Source: Desulfobulbaceae bacterium UBA2775 (GTDB lineage Bacteria; Desulfobacterota; Desulfobulbia; Desulfobulbales; Desulfocapsaceae). Taken from it: DNA of 12,265 nucleotides. Below, piece after piece: positions 7,953 through 12,265 of the stretch. The translations under genes and the position numbers were made by a program. The stretch is taken from the NCBI GenBank assembly GCA_002352445.1, contig DEIL01000295.1:1-12265 (forward strand), written 5' to 3'. Under the pieces are notes generated by a model. The model ran no database searches. It was not told the DNA's origin and saw only the letters and a program-made list of their open reading frames with translations. Every line of letters begins with the position of its first letter. Positions within the stretch are counted from its first letter, which is position 1.

Positions 7953-8079
7953 GATGGATTCGTAAAAAACTTCATATCCGAGGCACATAAATTTTCTATC
8001 ATTTCGGCGTACTAAAGTACGTCGTGATAATAGAAAATTTATAGCAACGAAGTAGATGAAGAGTTTTTACGACACCATC
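7953..8079. repeat. Palindrome 3: large nested inverted repeat reaching the rpoB stop codon
   Basis: The left arm 7953-7975 and right arm 8056-8079 pair as GATGG/CCATC, a 2-nt mismatch, TCGTAAAAA/TTTTTACGA, a small asymmetric loop and CTTCAT/ATGAAG. Inside, ATAAATTTTCTAT (7987-7999) and its exact complement (8030-8042) form a 13-bp perfect stem. At the centre CGTAC-TAAA-GTACG (8008-8021) forms the tip. The whole 127 bp is a near-continuous snap-back structure. Its right arm overlaps two bases of the rpoB stop codon (8078-8080). GAGTTTTTACGA followed 4 nt later by ATCATTCTT occurs at 8061-8085 and again, in direct orientation, at 7900-7924. No transposase is present, so a non-autonomous MITE- or REP-like element is the leading reading. 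Confidence 0.75.
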
Positions 8080-11000
8080 ATTCTTCAATAAGTTCCATAT
8101 TCAAACAAAGGGCCTGGAGTTCTTTCACAAGAACATTGAATGATTCAGGCAGACCGGTTGTCAGAAAATTATTACCTTTAACAATGCGTTCATACATGGT
8201 TGTACGACCCTCAACGTCATCCGACTTTGCAGTCAGAAACTCTTTAAGGGTATATGCTGCACCGTACGCCTCCATGGCCCAAACCTCCATCTCTCCTAGT
8301 CGCTGCCCGCCAAACTGAGCCTTACCGCCCAGGGGCTGCTGGGTGACGAGAGAATATGGTCCTGTGGATCTGGCATGAATCTTGTTGTCAACAAGGTGAT
8401 GCAATTTCAGCATATACATCACACCAACTGTGACCTTGTTGGTAAATGGTTCTCCGGTCAAGCCGTCGTACAACTGACTCTGCCCGACCTCATCAACACC
8501 TGCTTCAACAAGAAGCTGACGAATAGCTGCCTCAGGTGCACTGTTAAAAACCGGGGTTGCCATATGTAATCCAGCCTGATGTCTTCTGGCCCAACCGATA
8601 AGTTCTTCATCATCTTTACCGTCAATAATCGCCTCATACTCCTCACTGGAATAGACGGTCTGCAGTTTTTTCTTGATCTCATCAACTGCATGGGCGTTGA
8701 CAAAAACCTCCAGTTGTTCACCAAGTTTTTTTGCTGCAAATCCCAGATGAACTTCAAGTACCTGTCCAACATTCATTCGCGAAGGTACACCCAGGGGGTT
8801 AAGAACAATATCAACAGTAGTGCCATCTTGAAAAAACGGCATGTCCTCCTCAGGTAACAACCTGGAGACAACACCTTTGTTTCCATGCCGGCCGGCCATT
8901 TTATCACCCACAGAAAGTTTCCTCTTGGTGGCCACGTAAACCTTAACCATCTTTATTACGCCCGGTGGCAGATCATCTCCCCTGGTCATCCTCTCAATGA
9001 TCCCGTCGTAACGCTCGCGGATAAGGCCGGCCTGCCTGTCATATCGCACATAAACTGTTTCTATCAACTCCTCATATTTTGCCTTCTCAGAGAAGTCAAT
9101 AGTGCGAAGTTTATCAAAGCCTATCAGCAAGGCATGTTCCTGGCTGATTTTTTTGCCAAGTTTGACAATGAGCTTTTCTTTACTATCCAGGATGTCAATC
9201 TTTGCCGTCCGGCCATCTACAATATCTCCAATCTCACGGCATACGCCATTTTTCAGACTGCGCAGTTCATCGAGTTTATCCTGGTTAAGCCTTTCGATCT
9301 CAAGGTCCTCTATCATTAGAGAACGTTCATCTTTGTCCACCCCTTTTCGTGAAAATACCTTCGCGTCGATTACTACGCCACTCACGCCGGGTGGTACGCG
9401 CAGTGAGGAGTCTTTTACATCCTGTGCCTTTTCACCGAAAATCGCCCGGAGCAGTTTCTCTTCCGGCGAAAGCACAGTCTCCCCTTTCGGGGTAACCTTG
9501 CCGACAAGAGTGTCACCCGGTTTCAGTTCGGCACCAATTCGGATAATACCGGATTCATCGAGATTCCTTAGAGAATCCTCACTGACGTTGGGGATATCCC
9601 TGGTGATCTCCTCTTTGCCAAGCTTGGTATCTCTTGCCATTGTCTCAAAGACTTCTATGTGGACAGAGGTGTAGGTATCCTCCTTGAGCAATCTTTCATT
9701 TATAAGAATAGAATCCTCGAAGTTGAATCCTCGCCATGGCATAAAGGCAATAATCACATTTTTGCCGATAGCAATTTCTCCTTCTTCACAGGAAGGTCCA
9801 TCGGCAAGCACTGTCCCCTTCTTGACTTTGGTTCCAGGAACAACCAACGGGATCTGGTTAAAGCAGGTATTCTGGTTTGATTTTTTATACTTCTCCAATC
9901 TGTAGACAGCAACCCCGGTATCATATCCATCAGTACCGGGTTCTTCATAGCGAACAACTATCCGACTAGAGTCAGACTCTTCGACCACTCCTGCACCGGC
10001 ACTCATGAGACATACACCAGAATCCCGGGCAACATAACGTTCCATTCCCGTTCCAACCAGCGGTGCAGAGGTTTTCAGAAGAGGCACAGCCTGGCGCTGC
10101 ATGTTCGATCCCATAAGAGCCCGGTTTGCATCATCGTTTTCAAGAAAAGGGACAAGGGACGCAGCGACGCTGATCATCTGATTGGGAGCAATATCCATAT
10201 AAGTGACACTGTCTGATGCCTGAGTGAGAACTTCTCCTTCCTCCCGGGTAATCAGTTTTTCAGCAATAATCCTCTTGTTCTCATCAACATCCGTCAAAGC
10301 CGGAGCAATTACCTGGTTCTGCTCCTGTAATGCACTGAGATACTTAACATTATCTGTAACTATGCGATCGTTAACCTGCCTGTAGGGAGACTCGATAAAA
10401 CCATATGGATTCACCCTTGCATAAGTGGCCAAAGATACAATAAGTCCAATATTAGGTCCCTCTGGAGTTTCAACAGGGCAGATACGACCATAGTGAGTCG
10501 GATGAACATCACGGACCTCAAAACCGGCCCTTTCCCTAGATAATCCACCAGGTCCAAGCGCACTCAACCTGCGTTTATGGGTCACCTCTGATAATGGATT
10601 GGTCTGATCCATAAACTGAGACAACTGACTGGTGCCAAAGAACTCCTTGATAGCTGCTGAAATTGGTTTCTGATTAATAAGATCATGGGGCATTAATGTC
10701 TCCACGTCCTGGAGAGTCATTCTCTCCTTGATAGCCCTCTCCATACGAACCAGACCCATGCGGTACTGATTTTCAACCAGTTCTCCAACTGTTCTCACCC
10801 GCCTGTTGCCCAGATGATCAATATCGTCAATCCCCCCCTGTGAATCTTTAAGTCGCACAAGGTGTCGCACAGCGTGGATAACATCATCCCGGGTTAACGC
10901 ACGGTTATTTATGTCAACATCAAGCCCTAATTTTGCATTAATTTTATATCTTCCAACCTCTGAAAGATCGTAGAGATCCTGATTGAAAAAGAGATTTTCA

Positions 11001-12157
11001 AAAAAAGTCTCGGCAATTTCAAGGGTTGGAGGACTTGAGGGCCTCAGACGACGATAAATTTCAAGTAGTGCCTCCTCATGATTTTTTGCCTTATCGAGGG
11101 AAAGCGTCTTGCTGAAGGAATCTGAATATTTGACACCATCAATATGAAGGATTTTAAACTCTGTAATGCCTGTGTTTTCCAGTGACTCAAGGGAAGCTTC
11201 TGTGATCTCACTATTACAAAGGGCAAAGGGCTCGCCTGTCTCTTTATCAATAAGAGTATTAGCAAGGGTTGCCCCGATCAGACTTTCTACAGAGACCGGG
11301 AGAAATTCTATTCCGGCGGCATCAATTTTTTTGCATAGAACCTTGGAAATTTTCTTGCCTTTTTTGCCGATTATTTCTCCGTCGGTAGGATCAATAAGAT
11401 CAAACTCAAGCCTTTTACCTTTAAAAAGCTCTGCATCAAAGCTCTTCATATAACCATCAGCAATTTTTTTAATAACACTTGATGGATAAAATTCAGCGAG
11501 AAGCTCTTCATCTGTGTATCCGATGGCTTTCAGCAGGGTAGTGACGGGAAATTTTCTCCGCCTGTCAATCCGTACATGGAGTACATCTTTTATATCGAAC
11601 TCGAGATCAATCCATGACCCTCGAACAGGGATTATTCTGGCTGAATAGAGGAGTTTTCCGCTTGAATGGCTTTTACCGTTATCATGGGTATAAAAGAGAC
11701 CCGGAGAACGCTGCAGCTGGGATACAATTACCCGCTCAGTGCCATTGATCACAAAAACACCATCCCCTCTCATCAGGGGAAGTGATCCTAGAAACACCTC
11801 CTGCTCTTTAATGTCACGGATGGATTGTACGCCGGTCTCCGCATCTACATCAAAAGTAATCAACCTGACAACAATTTTAAGGGGAATATCGAAAGTCATC
11901 CCCCTCTGCTGACATTCCTGAACCGTGTACTTCGGCTCACCGAATTTATACCTTACAAATTCCAGGGAGCAGACCCCGTTAAAGTCGTTAATCGGAAACA
12001 CATTTTTCAAGATCGCCTGCAGTCCAAAATCTTCCCTTTCATCAGGGTCACTATCCATTTGCAAGAACTTCTCGTAAGAAAGACGTTGCATAGATATGAG
12101 ATGCGGGGGCTCTAAAACGGTTTCAGCAGTGGCAAAGTTCTTCCTAATTCTTTCCAT
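8078..12157 (-). CDS. rpoB: DNA-directed RNA polymerase subunit beta
   Basis: Beta forms the other half of the RNA polymerase cleft and the rifampicin pocket. The protein has 1359 residues against 1342 in E. coli. Residue numbers in the rifampicin region run one ahead of E. coli: TSQLSQFMDQTNPLSEVTHK contains Asp517 and His527, and Ser532 follows, so the classic resistance positions are wild type. GDKMAGRHGNK carries Lys1086 and Lys1094, equivalent to the substrate-contacting Lys1065 and Lys1073 of E. coli. An SI2-like lineage insertion lies between about residues 950 and 1050. The C-terminal clamp segment GGQRLGEMEVWA is present. The ATG at 12157 has GAGGA about 6 nt upstream, and the start MERIRKNFA is family-like. 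The protein ends NMELIEE with a TGA that overlaps palindrome 3. rplL is expected upstream but lies outside the window. Confidence 0.99.
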   Translation of the reverse strand: MERIRKNFATAETVLEPPHLISMQRLSYEKFLQMDSDPDEREDFGLQAILKNVFPINDFNGVCSLEFVRYKFGEPKYTVQECQQRGMTFDIPLKIVVRLITFDVDAETGVQSIRDIKEQEVFLGSLPLMRGDGVFVINGTERVIVSQLQRSPGLFYTHDNGKSHSSGKLLYSARIIPVRGSWIDLEFDIKDVLHVRIDRRRKFPVTTLLKAIGYTDEELLAEFYPSSVIKKIADGYMKSFDAELFKGKRLEFDLIDPTDGEIIGKKGKKISKVLCKKIDAAGIEFLPVSVESLIGATLANTLIDKETGEPFALCNSEITEASLESLENTGITEFKILHIDGVKYSDSFSKTLSLDKAKNHEEALLEIYRRLRPSSPPTLEIAETFFENLFFNQDLYDLSEVGRYKINAKLGLDVDINNRALTRDDVIHAVRHLVRLKDSQGGIDDIDHLGNRRVRTVGELVENQYRMGLVRMERAIKERMTLQDVETLMPHDLINQKPISAAIKEFFGTSQLSQFMDQTNPLSEVTHKRRLSALGPGGLSRERAGFEVRDVHPTHYGRICPVETPEGPNIGLIVSLATYARVNPYGFIESPYRQVNDRIVTDNVKYLSALQEQNQVIAPALTDVDENKRIIAEKLITREEGEVLTQASDSVTYMDIAPNQMISVAASLVPFLENDDANRALMGSNMQRQAVPLLKTSAPLVGTGMERYVARDSGVCLMSAGAGVVEESDSSRIVVRYEEPGTDGYDTGVAVYRLEKYKKSNQNTCFNQIPLVVPGTKVKKGTVLADGPSCEEGEIAIGKNVIIAFMPWRGFNFEDSILINERLLKEDTYTSVHIEVFETMARDTKLGKEEITRDIPNVSEDSLRNLDESGIIRIGAELKPGDTLVGKVTPKGETVLSPEEKLLRAIFGEKAQDVKDSSLRVPPGVSGVVIDAKVFSRKGVDKDERSLMIEDLEIERLNQDKLDELRSLKNGVCREIGDIVDGRTAKIDILDSKEKLIVKLGKKISQEHALLIGFDKLRTIDFSEKAKYEELIETVYVRYDRQAGLIRERYDGIIERMTRGDDLPPGVIKMVKVYVATKRKLSVGDKMAGRHGNKGVVSRLLPEEDMPFFQDGTTVDIVLNPLGVPSRMNVGQVLEVHLGFAAKKLGEQLEVFVNAHAVDEIKKKLQTVYSSEEYEAIIDGKDDEELIGWARRHQAGLHMATPVFNSAPEAAIRQLLVEAGVDEVGQSQLYDGLTGEPFTNKVTVGVMYMLKLHHLVDNKIHARSTGPYSLVTQQPLGGKAQFGGQRLGEMEVWAMEAYGAAYTLKEFLTAKSDDVEGRTTMYERIVKGNNFLTTGLPESFNVLVKELQALCLNMELIEE

Positions 12158-12265
12158 ATTTGTCCTCGAAATTGCCTTATATTCGTACGAAAAAGTCGGA
12201 ATTCAACAGCCTGGACTCAGTATTTAGTGGTTTTCAATTTTTCCTTTTCTTTAACAGGAAAAAAA
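12158..12265 (-). other. Spacer upstream of rpoB with an edge hairpin
   Basis: The 108 bp before rpoB show no coding sequence. Nearest the gene is the GAGGA ribosome binding site. At the window edge, TTTTTCCT (minus strand, 12256-12263) and AGGAAAAA (12238-12245) form a perfect 8-bp inverted repeat around a 10-nt loop. In enterobacteria the rplL-rpoB spacer holds an attenuator and an RNase III site, so this hairpin could be comparable, but no U-run follows it and the upstream part is not visible. TTCGTACGAA at 12182-12191 is a perfect 10-bp palindrome of unknown meaning. Confidence 0.4.

Larger units (their letters stand above)
7723..8077. other. Long structured rpoB-rpoC spacer (355 bp, no gene)
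   Basis: No coding region with family resemblance is visible on either strand here. Reading in the direction of transcription it holds a large palindrome that begins in the rpoB stop codon, a 42-bp palindrome, an imperfect palindrome of about 33 bp, an A/U-rich hairpin at 7817-7846, and finally the rpoC ribosome binding site. Palindromic sequence takes up about two thirds of the spacer. The short modules TTTTTACGA/TCGTAAAAA and GATGG/CCATC recur in both orientations. TATTAT is present at 7810-7823 but without a convincing -35 box, so I call no promoter. Confidence 0.85.

Noticed and set aside
7987..8042. Intrinsic terminator between rpoB and rpoC
   Set aside because: The strong stem is followed on the transcribed strand by 17 nt before any T-run, so it lacks terminator geometry, and termination here would cut off rpoC.
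7900..8085. CRISPR-like array from repeated TTTTTACGA units
   Set aside because: Units are inverted as well as direct, spacing is irregular, and there are no uniform spacers or cas genes; palindromic repeat cluster instead.
9102..9674. 190-codon open frame on the plus strand
   Set aside because: Antisense to conserved rpoB, low-complexity Ser/Leu-rich translation and no family resemblance; shadow frame.
12176..12206. Promoter TTGAAT with TATAAG just before rpoB
   Set aside because: The spacing is 19 bp and the predicted start would fall almost at the ribosome binding site; weak on both counts.

Overview
This window is a bacterial core-expression locus: the end of the RNA polymerase (rpoBC) operon joined to the start of the str (streptomycin) operon. 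Every gene is on the minus strand, so in reading order (high to low coordinate) it runs rpoB, rpoC, rpsL, rpsG, fusA, tuf. All genes are complete except tuf, which is cut by the left edge after codon 119. The protein sequences and the direct rpoBC-rpsL-rpsG-fusA-tuf linkage, with no L7Ae-family gene between rpoC and rpsL as is common in Firmicutes, suggest a Gram-negative of the Desulfobacterota (delta-proteobacterial) type, possibly Desulfobulbales. That placement rests on remembered sequence character only, not on a search. rpoB and rpoC are separate genes, not fused as in Helicobacter.

Layout: 12158-12265 is the spacer in front of rpoB, holding a small hairpin at the window edge; rpoB is 8078-12157; a long, structured rpoB-rpoC spacer is 7723-8077; rpoC, with a GTG start, is 3676-7722; a 264-bp spacer with a candidate promoter and a leader hairpin is 3412-3675; rpsL is 3040-3411; rpsG is 2534-3007; fusA is 382-2460; tuf is 1-357. 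The str genes are separated by 32, 73 and 24 bp, consistent with one transcript.

The genes work together in gene expression. RpoB and RpoC form the catalytic core of RNA polymerase, S12 and S7 are 30S decoding and head proteins, EF-G drives translocation and EF-Tu delivers aminoacyl-tRNA. Active-site, zinc and drug-contact residues look intact and wild type.

The genes are ordinary; the unexplained structure is between them. The rpoB-rpoC spacer contains three nested or tandem palindromes that share TTTTTACGA/TCGTAAAAA arms and GATGG/CCATC ends, and the outermost palindrome ends inside the rpoB stop codon. This looks like a cluster of dispersed palindromic repeats (REP- or MITE-like) lodged inside an essential operon. 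Secondary points are a consensus-like promoter plus hairpin leader in front of rpsL, an EF-G with altered domain IV loops, and a beta' subunit that stops before the usual C-terminal tail. I see no defence system, CRISPR array, tRNA, rRNA, prophage or transposase gene here.
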